From Defluviitaleaceae bacterium (GTDB lineage Bacteria > Bacillota > Clostridia > Lachnospirales > WQUN01): a stretch of 64,000 nucleotides of DNA. The notes below the pieces were generated by a model. It saw only the letters and a program-made list of their open reading frames with translations, was not told the origin of the DNA and did not search any database. Positions 1 to 9,015 of this stretch are shown in pieces. The number at the start of each line of letters is the position of its first letter. The stretch's first letter is position 1. Location: assembly GCA_009786535.1 (NCBI GenBank), contig WQRX01000010.1, forward strand, positions 1 through 64,000, given 5' to 3'. The position numbers and the translations under genes are program-made.

Positions 1-42
1 CTCTCCGCCTTGGGCTTTGGTTTGTTTCTTTATTATACCAAA

Positions 43-80
43 AACCCCGTCCATCCGGGCAAATGGACGGGGTTTGTCTT
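43..80 (+). terminator. Intrinsic terminator-like hairpin at left edge
   Basis: A perfect 12-bp stem (AACCCCGTCCAT at 43-54 pairing with 63-74) around an 8-nt loop is followed by a short T-containing tract. It probably ends a transcript entering from the left. A gap gene would be usual before pgk, but none is visible here. Confidence 0.65.
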
Positions 81-88
81 CAAACTGA

Positions 89-165
89 CCAACCGATTAC
101 AATTTGTAATCGGTTGGTTTAGTACAAGACACAAAATAATCCCGTTATTTCGGGCTTTTTTTATT
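89..165. repeat. Second inverted repeat and weak hairpin upstream of pgk
   Basis: A 14-bp perfect inverted repeat (89-102 with 104-117) is followed at 141-154 by a short CCCG/CGGG hairpin and eight Ts. With the hairpin at 43-74 this gives three stem structures in a row before pgk. They probably insulate pgk from the upstream gene. No ORF in 1-296 looks real. Confidence 0.45.
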
Positions 166-226
166 GTCAAAAGGCAATTTTACCCCGTCAAAAACACCCG
201 CTTTTTCACCGTATATTAAATGACAT

Positions 227-255
227 TTGCGTTACACTGCCCATAATGCTAGAAT
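227..255 (+). promoter_or_regulatory. Sigma-A-type promoter of the glycolytic operon
   Basis: TTGCGT (227-232), a 17-bp spacer and TAGAAT (250-255) lie 42 nt ahead of the pgk start. The pgk ribosome-binding site AGAAGGAG is at 281-288. Assigned by motif only. Confidence 0.5.
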
Positions 256-296
256 ATACGCGATGCACAATTTTTCCATAAGAAGGAGCTGCAAAT

Positions 297-1484
297 ATGA
301 AAAAATCCATCAACGACATCCAAGTAAAGGGCAAGCGCGTTTTAGTGCGCTGCGACTTCAACGTACCGCTTATCGACGGCAAAATTTCCGACGATAACCG
401 CATTGTTGCCGCACTGCCTACATTGAAGAAGCTCATCGCCGATGGCGGGCGCCTTGTGTTGTGCTCGCACCTTGGCAAGCCAAAAAACGGACCGGAAGCA
501 AAGTTTAGCCTTGCGCCCGTAGCCCAGCGTTTAAGCGAAAAATTGGGCATTCAAGTAAAATTCCTTGAGGACGATAACGTGGTGTCTGACAAGGTACGCG
601 AGGGCGTAAACGCGCTGAAAGACGGCGAGGTTGCGTTATTGCAAAATACGCGCTTCCGCGCAGAGGAAAGCAAAAACGGCGAAGCCTTCTCAAAAGACCT
701 CGCCACCCTGGCAGACATTTTTGTAAACGATGCCTTTGGCTCGGCGCACCGTGCGCACTGCTCTACCGTGGGCGTTGCCGCGCTGGTTAGCGAATCTGCC
801 GTAGGCTATCTTATGGAAAAAGAATTGAAATTCCTTGGCGAAGCGGTGGATAAGCCCGCACGCCCCTTCGTAGCCATTCTTGGCGGCTTAAAAGTATCCG
901 ACAAAATTGGCGTAATTAACGCACTGCTTGAAAAAGTGGATAAACTCATCATCGGCGGCGCAATGGCATACACCTTCTTCCGCGCCCAGGGCTACAACAC
1001 GGGCACATCTATCGTGGAAGAGGACCGCATCGACTACGCCAAAGAAATGATTCAAAAAGCGAAGGACAAAGGCGTCGAACTGTTCCTTCCCATCGACACG
1101 ATGATAACCAAAGAATTTAAAGCCGACGCAGAATGGCAATGTGTAGACGCGGACAAAATCCCCGACGGCTGGCAAGGGCTGGACATTGGTACAAAAACAC
1201 AGGAGTTGTTTACTAACGCATTGCAAGGCGCAAAAACCGTAATTTGGAATGGTCCAATGGGCGTATTCGAATTTGAAGTGTTCGCCCAAGGCACACTTTC
1301 GCTGGCAAAAGCCATGGCGAATTTGGACGCAACCACCATTATCGGCGGCGGCGACTCGGCGGCGGCGGTAATTCAGTTGGGCTTCGCGGATAAGATGTCG
1401 CACATTTCCACAGGCGGCGGCGCTTCATTAGAATTCTTGGAAGGAAAAGCACTGCCGGGCGTTACCGCAGTGCAGGCAAAATAA
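297..1484 (+). CDS. pgk: Phosphoglycerate kinase
   Basis: Cytosolic glycolytic enzyme that transfers the acyl phosphate of 1,3-bisphosphoglycerate to ADP. The 395-residue product has the usual family length. The N-terminal substrate-binding segment [11 protein letters not shown] is at about residues 15-25, and the C-terminal nucleotide-binding glycine loop ([11 protein letters not shown], then [13 protein letters not shown]) is present. AGAAGGAG sits 8 nt before the ATG. It is first gene of a run pgk-tpiA-gpmI-eno, with one base between its stop and tpiA, so one transcript from the promoter at 227-255 is likely. Identification is secure. Confidence 0.98.
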   Translation: MKKSINDIQVKGKRVLVRCDFNVPLIDGKISDDNRIVAALPTLKKLIADGGRLVLCSHLGKPKNGPEAKFSLAPVAQRLSEKLGIQVKFLEDDNVVSDKVREGVNALKDGEVALLQNTRFRAEESKNGEAFSKDLATLADIFVNDAFGSAHRAHCSTVGVAALVSESAVGYLMEKELKFLGEAVDKPARPFVAILGGLKVSDKIGVINALLEKVDKLIIGGAMAYTFFRAQGYNTGTSIVEEDRIDYAKEMIQKAKDKGVELFLPIDTMITKEFKADAEWQCVDADKIPDGWQGLDIGTKTQELFTNALQGAKTVIWNGPMGVFEFEVFAQGTLSLAKAMANLDATTIIGGGDSAAAVIQLGFADKMSHISTGGGASLEFLEGKALPGVTAVQAK

Positions 1485-1485
1485 T

Positions 1486-2232
1486 ATGAGAAAAAAATTA
1501 GTAGCGGGCAACTGGAAGATGTTTTTCACGCCCCCCGCGGCAAAAAAATTCGCGGAAGAAATGAAAACAAAACTCGACACCCCTGATGTGGACGCGGTAC
1601 TGTGTGTGCCCTACGTTTCGTTACAAACGGTGAAGGACGCCCTTGCAGGCTCTAACGTAAAGGTGGGTGCGCAAAACGTACATTATATGGACGAAGGCGC
1701 ATACACGGGCGAAATTTCTTGCGAAATGCTTGCTTCCATGGGCGTACCCTACGTGATTATCGGGCATAGCGAACGCCGCGAGCGCTTTGGCGAAACCGAC
1801 ACCACCGTAAATTTGAAGACATTAAAAGCCTTAAAGCACGGGATTATCCCCATCATTTGCGTGGGCGAATCGCAGCGCCAACGCCGCGAAAACCGCACAG
1901 CAAACGTGCTTCGCAAGCAAATCGCCTTCGCACTGGACGAAATTTCTCCAAAAGCGATGAAAAACGTGGTTATCGCCTACGAGCCCATTTGGGCAATCGG
2001 CACAGGCGAAGTCGCAACCCTTGAGCAAGCGGAAGAAGCCTGCGCCCTCATTCGTAAGCAAATTGAGGAACGCATGGGCAGCGAAGCCGCCGAAGATACA
2101 CGCATTTTGTACGGCGGCAGCGTAACCCCCGAAAACGCAAAAGCGCTCTTCGCCATGCCCAACATTGACGGCGGGCTGGTTGGCGGCGCAAGTGTAAAGC
2201 CATCCTTTGAGCAGGTGGTGCGCTGTGAATAA
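1486..2232 (+). CDS. tpiA: Triosephosphate isomerase
   Basis: Interconverts dihydroxyacetone phosphate and glyceraldehyde 3-phosphate. The 248-residue TIM barrel starts with the classic KLVAGNWKM (catalytic Lys), has the electrophilic His in IIGHSERRE, the catalytic Glu in AYEPIWAIGTG, and the phosphate-binding YGGSV. The ATG follows the pgk stop after one base, and the gene overlaps gpmI by 8 nt, indicating translational coupling. No unusual substitutions were seen. Confidence 0.98.
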   Translation: MRKKLVAGNWKMFFTPPAAKKFAEEMKTKLDTPDVDAVLCVPYVSLQTVKDALAGSNVKVGAQNVHYMDEGAYTGEISCEMLASMGVPYVIIGHSERRERFGETDTTVNLKTLKALKHGIIPIICVGESQRQRRENRTANVLRKQIAFALDEISPKAMKNVVIAYEPIWAIGTGEVATLEQAEEACALIRKQIEERMGSEAAEDTRILYGGSVTPENAKALFAMPNIDGGLVGGASVKPSFEQVVRCE

Positions 2233-3781
2233 AGAAACGGTCGTACTAATGATACTTGACGGGTACGGGCTTTCCAACGAGCGCGAGGGCAACGCCATTG
2301 CCCAAGCCGAAACGCCCCATTTGGACTGGCTGATGGAGAAATTCCCCAACCACCCGGGCGCGGCAAGCGGTATGGACGTTGGTTTGCCCGACGGGCAAAT
2401 GGGTAACTCCGAGGTGGGGCATACCAACATCGGCGCAGGGCGCGTGGTGTACCAAGAGCTTACGCGCATCACCAAGGCAATCGAGGACGGGGACTTCTTT
2501 GAAAATCCTGCTTTACTCGCCGCGGTGGAAAATTGCAAGAAAAATAATACTGCGCTTCATTTATATGGACTACTCTCCGACGGCGGGGTGCATAGCCATA
2601 ACACACACCTGTATGGTTTGCTGGAGCTTGCAAAGCGCAACGGCTTAACCAATGTGTACGTACATGCCTTCCTGGACGGGCGCGACACGCCCCCCACATC
2701 AGGCAAAGCATTTTTACTTGAACTTCAAGCAAAACTACTTGAATTGGGCGTGGGTAAAATCGCCAGCATTAGTGGGCGGTACTATGCCATGGACAGGGAC
2801 AACCGCTGGGAACGGGTAAAGGTCGCGTATGATGCGCTTGTACTGGGAAAGTCGGAAACCGCAGGGGAAGTAACCGTACAAACCGCCGCATCTGCAGAGG
2901 AATGCATCGACAAATCCTACGCCGCAGAGGTTAACGACGAGTTTGTTGTACCCACGGTTATTGACACACACGGGCTGATTAAAGAAAATGACTCGGTCAT
3001 CTTCTTCAATTTCCGCCCCGACCGTGCGCGAGAAATTACCCGTGCCTTCTGCGACCCCGCCTTCGACGGCTTTACCCACCCGAAGGGTCACTTCCCGCTA
3101 CATTACGTTTGCTTCACGGAGTACGATACGACCATTCCCAACAAGCATGTGGCGTTTACGGCACAAAGCATGAACAACGTGCTTGGGCAATATCTTGCCG
3201 ATAAGGGCAAAACCCAGTTGCGCCTTGCCGAGACGGAAAAATACGCCCATGTTACATTCTTCTTTAACGGTGGGCGTGAGGAAGCGTATGCCAACGAAGA
3301 CAGGATTCTTGTCCCCTCACCCAAGGTGGCGACCTATGATTTACAGCCCGAAATGAGCGCCCCCGCCGTAGCGGATAAGCTGGTGGAAGCAATAAATTCG
3401 CAGAAGTATGACCTGATTGTGGTCAACTTCGCCAACTGCGACATGGTTGGGCATACAGGCGTGATGGACGCGGCAATAAAAGCGGTGGAAACTGTAGATT
3501 CATGCGTAGCGCAAGCCATGGACGCGATGATGAAAACAGGCGCGCGCATGTTCTTCTGCGCCGACCACGGCAACGCCGACAAAATGCTGGACGAGGTAAA
3601 CGGCGGCGCATTCACCGCACACACCACCAATCCCGTGCCCTTCGCGCTTTTCAACTGCCCGCATATGGACCTAAAACCGGGCGGGCGGCTGGCGGATATT
3701 GCCCCAACCTTGCTGGATTTAATGGGCTTGGAAGTGCCGAAGGAAATGACGGGCAAGTCGCTTCTTATACGAAAGGGGTAA
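2225..3781 (+). CDS. gpmI: 2,3-bisphosphoglycerate-independent phosphoglycerate mutase
   Basis: Manganese-dependent enzyme that interconverts 3- and 2-phosphoglycerate. I place the start at GTG 2225, giving VNKETVVLMILDGYG, because AGGTGG at 2213-2218 is well spaced and an upstream start would add residues the family lacks. That gives 518 residues, close to the usual ~510. Key motifs are the first metal-site Asp in LMILDGYG, the nucleophilic Ser in GQMGNSEVGHTNIGAGR, and the C-terminal metal ligands in FCADHGNADKM and TAHTTNPVPF. It overlaps the tpiA end. Confidence 0.97.
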   Translation: MNKETVVLMILDGYGLSNEREGNAIAQAETPHLDWLMEKFPNHPGAASGMDVGLPDGQMGNSEVGHTNIGAGRVVYQELTRITKAIEDGDFFENPALLAAVENCKKNNTALHLYGLLSDGGVHSHNTHLYGLLELAKRNGLTNVYVHAFLDGRDTPPTSGKAFLLELQAKLLELGVGKIASISGRYYAMDRDNRWERVKVAYDALVLGKSETAGEVTVQTAASAEECIDKSYAAEVNDEFVVPTVIDTHGLIKENDSVIFFNFRPDRAREITRAFCDPAFDGFTHPKGHFPLHYVCFTEYDTTIPNKHVAFTAQSMNNVLGQYLADKGKTQLRLAETEKYAHVTFFFNGGREEAYANEDRILVPSPKVATYDLQPEMSAPAVADKLVEAINSQKYDLIVVNFANCDMVGHTGVMDAAIKAVETVDSCVAQAMDAMMKTGARMFFCADHGNADKMLDEVNGGAFTAHTTNPVPFALFNCPHMDLKPGGRLADIAPTLLDLMGLEVPKEMTGKSLLIRKG

Positions 3782-3786
3782 TTTTC

Positions 3787-3960
3787 ATGATGGAAACAAC
3801 GGTAATATTACGCTCAATTTTGTACCAAGCAAGAAAAGCACAATCATTGGATGAAGCTATTATTGCAATTGAAGCGATGTGTACAAAAGATGACATTGCG
3901 GCAGTTAAGGAAAAAATTGAAGAAGCTAAAAAATTAATATCCAAAGAAGGAGGCAAGTAA
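3787..3960 (+). CDS. Small AT-rich ORF of unknown function between gpmI and eno
   Basis: A 57-residue ORF beginning MMETTVILRS, preceded by AAAGGGG nine bases earlier, five bases after the gpmI stop. The product looks mainly helical and charged, with a lysine/glutamate-rich C-terminus (VKEKIEEAKKLISKEGGK) suggesting an amphipathic or coiled helix. No family is recognised. Base composition is lower in G+C than the flanking glycolytic genes (22 of 60 bases over 3841-3900), and codons are AAA/ATT/TTA-rich. It runs straight into the next microprotein, whose Shine-Dalgarno lies in this ORF's last codons. Confidence 0.6.
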   Translation: MMETTVILRSILYQARKAQSLDEAIIAIEAMCTKDDIAAVKEKIEEAKKLISKEGGK

Positions 3961-3961
3961 A

Positions 3962-4081
3962 GTGCAAATGTGTGGAGATTGTTATAAAGTCTATGATGAA
4001 TCTGAAAATGCAAAATGTCCAAAGTGTAAAAACAAAGACAAATCAATCTTCGCAAAAACCAACGACGAAGATGAAGATTAA
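3962..4081 (+). CDS. 39-residue double-CxxC (zinc-ribbon-like) microprotein
   Basis: A GTG start at 3962 is preceded by GAAGGAGG at 3946-3953 with ideal 8-nt spacing. An in-frame ATG at 3968 is less well spaced. The predicted peptide has two CxxC knuckles, MCGDC and KCPKC, eleven residues apart (Cys4/Cys7 and Cys19/Cys22), the spacing of a minimal zinc ribbon, followed by an acidic tail (DEDED). The coding potential is supported by the strong ribosome site and the cysteine pattern, but no family is recognised. It lies 35 bp upstream of eno in the same orientation. Confidence 0.6.
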   Translation: MQMCGDCYKVYDESENAKCPKCKNKDKSIFAKTNDEDED

Positions 4082-4089
4082 CAATTTAA

Positions 4090-5472
<1,383 letters not shown>

Positions 5473-5483
5473 AAGACTAAATG

Positions 5484-5643
5484 CAAAACCTTGGGGGCGC
5501 TGCCCCCAAACCCCCGCGAGCTTTTGAAAAAGCTCTGTCAAAACTTTAACAGAAAACCCACGAATGCGGGTTTTCTCGAAGTTTTTGTTGGACTTTTTTA
5601 AAAAAGTTCATGGGGTTTGGGGCAACGCCCCAAAGTTTGGAGG
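5484..5643. repeat. Long near-palindromic repeat element (terminal arms ~65 bp, central hairpin)
   Basis: The ~160-bp eno-rimM spacer reads almost the same on both strands. The left arm (from 5484: CTTGGGGGCGCTGCCCCCAA, AACCCC, GAGCTTTTGAAAAAGCTC, CAAAACTTT) is matched inverted by the right arm (GAACTTTTTTAAAAAAGTTC, GGGGTTTGGGGCAACGCCCCAAAG, to about 5640). At the centre is a perfect 9-bp hairpin AGAAAACCC/GGGTTTTCT (5551-5559, 5568-5576), which would act as a terminator in either direction. Each arm itself contains two small hairpins. A related single arm occurs at 33683-33757. It resembles MITE/REP-type elements, but no family is assigned. Confidence 0.75.
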
Positions 5644-5648
5644 CATTC

Positions 5649-6161
5649 ATGTTCGAAATTGGCATAATTGTTAAGCCGCAGGGTATTCGCGGCGAATTGC
5701 GGGTACTGCCCACAACGGACGACCCCGCACGGTTTGGTTTATTAAATGAAGTTTTTGTACGGCGCGAAAAAGGGGAACCGCAAAAATATGCCCTTACTTC
5801 TGCGCGCCAGCAGAAGGGACTTGTCATGCTTACGTTGGAGGGCGTCAACGACCGCAACGCGGCGGAAGCCCTCGTAGGCGCGGTGTTGGTGATACCCGAT
5901 ACATGGGCGCTTCCTCTGGACGAGGACGAATACTTCGTACGCGATTTAATTGGGCTAACCGCCGTTGACGAAAAGGGCGAAGCGCTGGGCGAAGTAGCGG
6001 ACGTGTTACGCACAGGCGCAAACGACGTATACGTAATACGCCCAACTCAAGGGGCGTCCTTTATGGTACCCGCAATAAAAGACGTGGTACGGGGCGTGGA
6101 TATGAATGCGGGTTGCATTACACTTCGGCTCATGGACGGGCTTCGGGAGCTAAAGGCATGA
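5649..6161 (+). CDS. rimM: Ribosome maturation factor RimM
   Basis: Assists late assembly of the 30S head domain. I start at ATG 5649 (MFEIGIIVKPQGIRGELRV), preceded by TTGGAGG at 5637-5643, giving 170 residues. The N-terminal RimM motif GIIVKPQGIRGE and the PRC-barrel half (YFVRDLIGLTAVDEKGEALGEV, then MVPAIKDVVRGVDM) are both present. Its stop overlaps the trmD start in an ATGA, so the pair is translationally coupled. The usual rpsP and rplS neighbours are absent. Confidence 0.95.
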   Translation: MFEIGIIVKPQGIRGELRVLPTTDDPARFGLLNEVFVRREKGEPQKYALTSARQQKGLVMLTLEGVNDRNAAEALVGAVLVIPDTWALPLDEDEYFVRDLIGLTAVDEKGEALGEVADVLRTGANDVYVIRPTQGASFMVPAIKDVVRGVDMNAGCITLRLMDGLRELKA

Positions 6162-6859
6162 CCTTCTACGTGCTAACACTTTTCCCCGAAATGATACAGG
6201 GCATGGCGGGGTACAGTATTCTGGGTCGGGCGGTAACGCACGGCCATATTTGTGTGAACGCAATAAATATCCGCGACTTCGCGGTAAATAAGTACGGACA
6301 GGTAGACGATGCCCCCTACGGCGGCGGCGCGGGCATGGTCATGATGGCACAGCCTGTATATGATGCGTGGGCGCATACCTGCGAAACGATGGGAGCGCTC
6401 CCATACAGTAAAAAAACCCGCACCATTTACCTCTCCCCCCAAGGGAAGCCCCTTACCCAAGCCATCGCGGAAGAACTGGCGCGGGAGCGCTCCCTTATTC
6501 TGCTTTGCGGGCATTACGAAGGCATTGACGAACGCGTAATTGAAGAAATCGTCACCGATGAAATTTCCATCGGTGATTATATACTCACGGGGGGCGAACC
6601 CGCCGCGCTGGTACTCATGGACGCGGTTTCGCGGCTTGTGCCCAATGTGCTAAACAAGGAAGCCTCCCACCAAGACGAATCTTTTGGTGTAGACCTACAG
6701 GGCGGATTAGAATACCCCCACTACACGCGCCCCCCCATTTTCCGCGGGCGGGAAGTACCCGATATTTTGTTATCCGGTCACCATGGGAAAATCGCAGAAT
6801 GGCGCAAAATACAATCTCGCCAACGCACACAGCAAAAACGCCCTGATTTGCTTGTGTAA
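6158..6859 (+). CDS. trmD: tRNA (guanine-N1)-methyltransferase
   Basis: Makes m1G37 in tRNAs, which prevents +1 frameshifting. The start is the ATG of the ATGA overlap with rimM, giving 233 residues. SPOUT-fold trefoil-knot motifs are clear: VLTLFPEMI at the N-terminus, DDAPYGGGAGMVM, LLCGHYEGIDERV, EISIGDYILTGGEPAAL and a C-terminal HYTRPPIFRGREVPDILLSGHH. Two copies of the 12-bp palindrome GGGAGCGCTCCC lie inside this gene (6391-6402 and 6483-6494) in different codon phases. Confidence 0.97.
   Translation: MTFYVLTLFPEMIQGMAGYSILGRAVTHGHICVNAINIRDFAVNKYGQVDDAPYGGGAGMVMMAQPVYDAWAHTCETMGALPYSKKTRTIYLSPQGKPLTQAIAEELARERSLILLCGHYEGIDERVIEEIVTDEISIGDYILTGGEPAALVLMDAVSRLVPNVLNKEASHQDESFGVDLQGGLEYPHYTRPPIFRGREVPDILLSGHHGKIAEWRKIQSRQRTQQKRPDLLV
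6390..6403. repeat. Palindrome TGGGAGCGCTCCCA (copy 1, in trmD)
   Basis: A perfect 14-bp palindrome inside trmD, read as codons for G-A-L-P. Its 12-bp core recurs at 6483, 15842 and 43707. The 14-mer equals the published operator of the LacI-family regulator CebR of Streptomyces. Confidence 0.7.
6483..6494. repeat. Palindrome GGGAGCGCTCCC (copy 2, in trmD)
   Basis: A perfect 12-bp palindrome 80 bp after copy 1, in another codon phase (part of R-E-R-S-L). Confidence 0.7.
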
Positions 6860-6884
6860 TACAAATTCCCTGTTGGAGGCGGAA

Positions 6885-7760
6885 ATGAACACTGATAAAA
6901 TTATTGAGAACTTCGGCAAAAAATTTCACAGTAAACTTGTAGAAATGCTGCCCATTTACACCGAGCGGTGGCAATTATCCAACCTTGTACAAATCGACTA
7001 CTATTCGCTTAGTTGCTTGTTTTCCTGCGCTTCCAAGAGGCATGGCATGTGCATTTTAAAAATCGGTACAGACGAGAAATTAACCGAAGCTGAATTTCAT
7101 ACATTGCAAGAATTTAACGGCGACGGCATGTGCAAGGTACACGAAGCAGACATTGATAACGGCGTGTTACTGCTTGAGCGCATTACACCGGGCACGCAGC
7201 TTTTCGACGAACCGGACCAAAACACGCGCATAAATGCATTCTGCGAACTGGCGAAAAATCTGCACAAAACGCCCAAAAACCCCGAGCAATACGATTCATG
7301 TATCGAAATTATCCGCTACTGCACCACCTTCATACAAACGCGCCCCGAGTACGCCGCCTTGCACGCCGAAATGGCACACGCCGAGGAAATTTTTCAACCT
7401 TTGTGGGAAAAATACACCCAACGGGAACTCCTGCACGGCGACCTATACCATGATAATATTCTGCTGGGCGTAAACGGCTACATCGCTATCGACCCGCTGG
7501 GTGTGATTGGCGACCCGATTTTTGACATTCTTTTATTTATCCTGGATGAAATTGATTGGGATATTAAAGGAAATTATGAACATATCGTTCAAACAATTTG
7601 CACAAAAATGAGCGTAAACGAACAAGATATACGTGCGTTGCTTTATGTTGAATTGTGCGCGTTAAATTGCCTGCTCATAGAGGAAGGCCACGAAGATGAA
7701 GTGGATTTGGAAGAGATTTTACTTATAAAAAGTTTAATGACAAATGAGGTGCAAACATGA
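6885..7760 (+). CDS. APH-family phosphotransferase (aminoglycoside/hydroxyurea kinase-like)
   Basis: A 291-residue protein beginning MNTDKIIENF after GGAGGCGGA. It carries the protein-kinase-like fold of the APH superfamily: a LLLERITPGTQL hinge at about residue 90, the Brenner catalytic loop LLHGDLYHDNILL, and the metal-binding AIDPLGVIGDP. The hinge and catalytic loop look most like streptomycin/hydroxyurea kinases. The substrate cannot be told from sequence, and many such kinases act on sugars or choline instead. Its stop overlaps the next gene (ATGA), and it heads a coupled four-gene set with an ABC exporter, a plausible detoxification context. Confidence 0.8.
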   Translation: MNTDKIIENFGKKFHSKLVEMLPIYTERWQLSNLVQIDYYSLSCLFSCASKRHGMCILKIGTDEKLTEAEFHTLQEFNGDGMCKVHEADIDNGVLLLERITPGTQLFDEPDQNTRINAFCELAKNLHKTPKNPEQYDSCIEIIRYCTTFIQTRPEYAALHAEMAHAEEIFQPLWEKYTQRELLHGDLYHDNILLGVNGYIAIDPLGVIGDPIFDILLFILDEIDWDIKGNYEHIVQTICTKMSVNEQDIRALLYVELCALNCLLIEEGHEDEVDLEEILLIKSLMTNEVQT

Positions 7761-8323
7761 AGTTAGGATTACCCCGCGGCGTCATTGAACTCGCGGAACC
7801 CAACCCCCAATGGAAAAATGCCGCCAATGAAACGATAGAACGACTCCGCAATATATTTGGCGCGGTTGCCGTTGACATTCAACACATTGGAAGTACCGCT
7901 ATTGATAATATTAAAGCAAAGCCAATCATTGACATAGGGGTTTTGATAACGGATTTTTCAAAAGCCGAGAAAAAATACGACGAATTAGCGCGAAGCGGCT
8001 TCTCTAACCGCGGCATGCTGCTGGACAAGCAAAGCGTTGTATTTTCTATGGGCGAAGATACCCCCGACGATAGAATTACCACGCATTATATCCATATCGT
8101 TCAATATGGAGATACCGATTGGAATGACTACATTACTTTTCGGGACTATCTAAATGCCCATCCTTCGGTTGCAAAAGAATATGAAACGATTAAAATAAAC
8201 TTGGCATCGTTATTTCCCTACGATGAAGGCAGGCTTAAATATGTAGACGGAAAAAGTGATTTTATTAATCAAACGTTAAAAGATGCACGTAAAAACACTA
8301 TTCCCAAAGGAGTTTTTCAATGA
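7757..8323 (+). CDS. GrpB-family (UPF0157) nucleotidyltransferase-like protein
   Basis: The 188-residue product belongs to the GrpB/UPF0157 family, related to the nucleotidyltransferase fold. Diagnostic stretches are the N-terminal ELAEPNPQWKNAANE, DIQHIGSTAIDNIKAKPIIDIGV (with a DxD-like acidic site), and HYIHIVQYGDTDWNDYITFRDYL. The biochemical role of this family is poorly defined. It overlaps the preceding kinase and the following ABC ATPase by ATGA junctions, so all are probably made together. Base composition is somewhat more AT-rich than that of trmD. Confidence 0.85.
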   Translation: MKLGLPRGVIELAEPNPQWKNAANETIERLRNIFGAVAVDIQHIGSTAIDNIKAKPIIDIGVLITDFSKAEKKYDELARSGFSNRGMLLDKQSVVFSMGEDTPDDRITTHYIHIVQYGDTDWNDYITFRDYLNAHPSVAKEYETIKINLASLFPYDEGRLKYVDGKSDFINQTLKDARKNTIPKGVFQ

Positions 8324-9015
8324 TAACCATGCGCAATGTCACTAAAAGCTACGCCGACAAGCCCGTACTTGCAGACGTAAACTTCGAAGTAAAGCAGGGC
8401 GAAATTTTTGGCCTGCTTGGTCCAAGCGGCGCGGGAAAAACCACGATTATTAATATTTTAACCCGGCAGATAGAACCCGACGGCGGCGAAGCCTTCATCG
8501 ACGTTACCCCCCGCGAGGTGGGTATAATGTTGGACTCGGGCGGGCTGTACAGCCATTTAAATTGCTTGGAAAATTTGGATTTGTACGCCCGCATCTACGA
8601 CCTGCCCAAGGGCACGGCGCAAAAGGTGCTGGAAAATGTAGGGCTGGGCGAGGACACAAAAAAAGCCGCGTCCCAGCTTTCCCGCGGCATGAGCCAGCGC
8701 CTTGCCCTTGCCCGCGCCATTTTGTATTCACCCAAATTACTCTTTTTGGACGAGCCAACCAGCGCATTAGACCCGGGCACGGCACGTGGTATTTGCAAGC
8801 TTCTGCGTAAGCTGTGCGACGAAGGGGCGACCATTTTCCTCACCACCCACAACATGGACGAGGCGCTAAAGCTATGCGACCGCGTTGCTTTGCTTCACGA
8901 GGGTAAAATTGTAGAGCAAGGCGCACCCGAAGCGTTGTGCAGCAACTACAACGCCATGCGCACCGTACCCGACTTAGAAGCCGTTTTCCTACAACTTACG
9001 GGGGTAGAACTATGA
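8320..9015 (+). CDS. ABC transporter ATP-binding protein
   Basis: A 231-residue nucleotide-binding domain with Walker A GPSGAGKTT (about residues 34-42), signature LSRGMSQRLALARA, Walker B LLFLDEPTSALDPG and switch-His TTHNMDEAL. The layout is that of type-2 exporters of the CcmA/DrrA kind. It pairs with the membrane protein directly downstream through an ATGA overlap. Together they probably export a small molecule or peptide, but the substrate is unknown. It follows the GrpB-like and APH-like genes in the same coupled unit. Confidence 0.93.
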   Translation: MITMRNVTKSYADKPVLADVNFEVKQGEIFGLLGPSGAGKTTIINILTRQIEPDGGEAFIDVTPREVGIMLDSGGLYSHLNCLENLDLYARIYDLPKGTAQKVLENVGLGEDTKKAASQLSRGMSQRLALARAILYSPKLLFLDEPTSALDPGTARGICKLLRKLCDEGATIFLTTHNMDEALKLCDRVALLHEGKIVEQGAPEALCSNYNAMRTVPDLEAVFLQLTGVEL

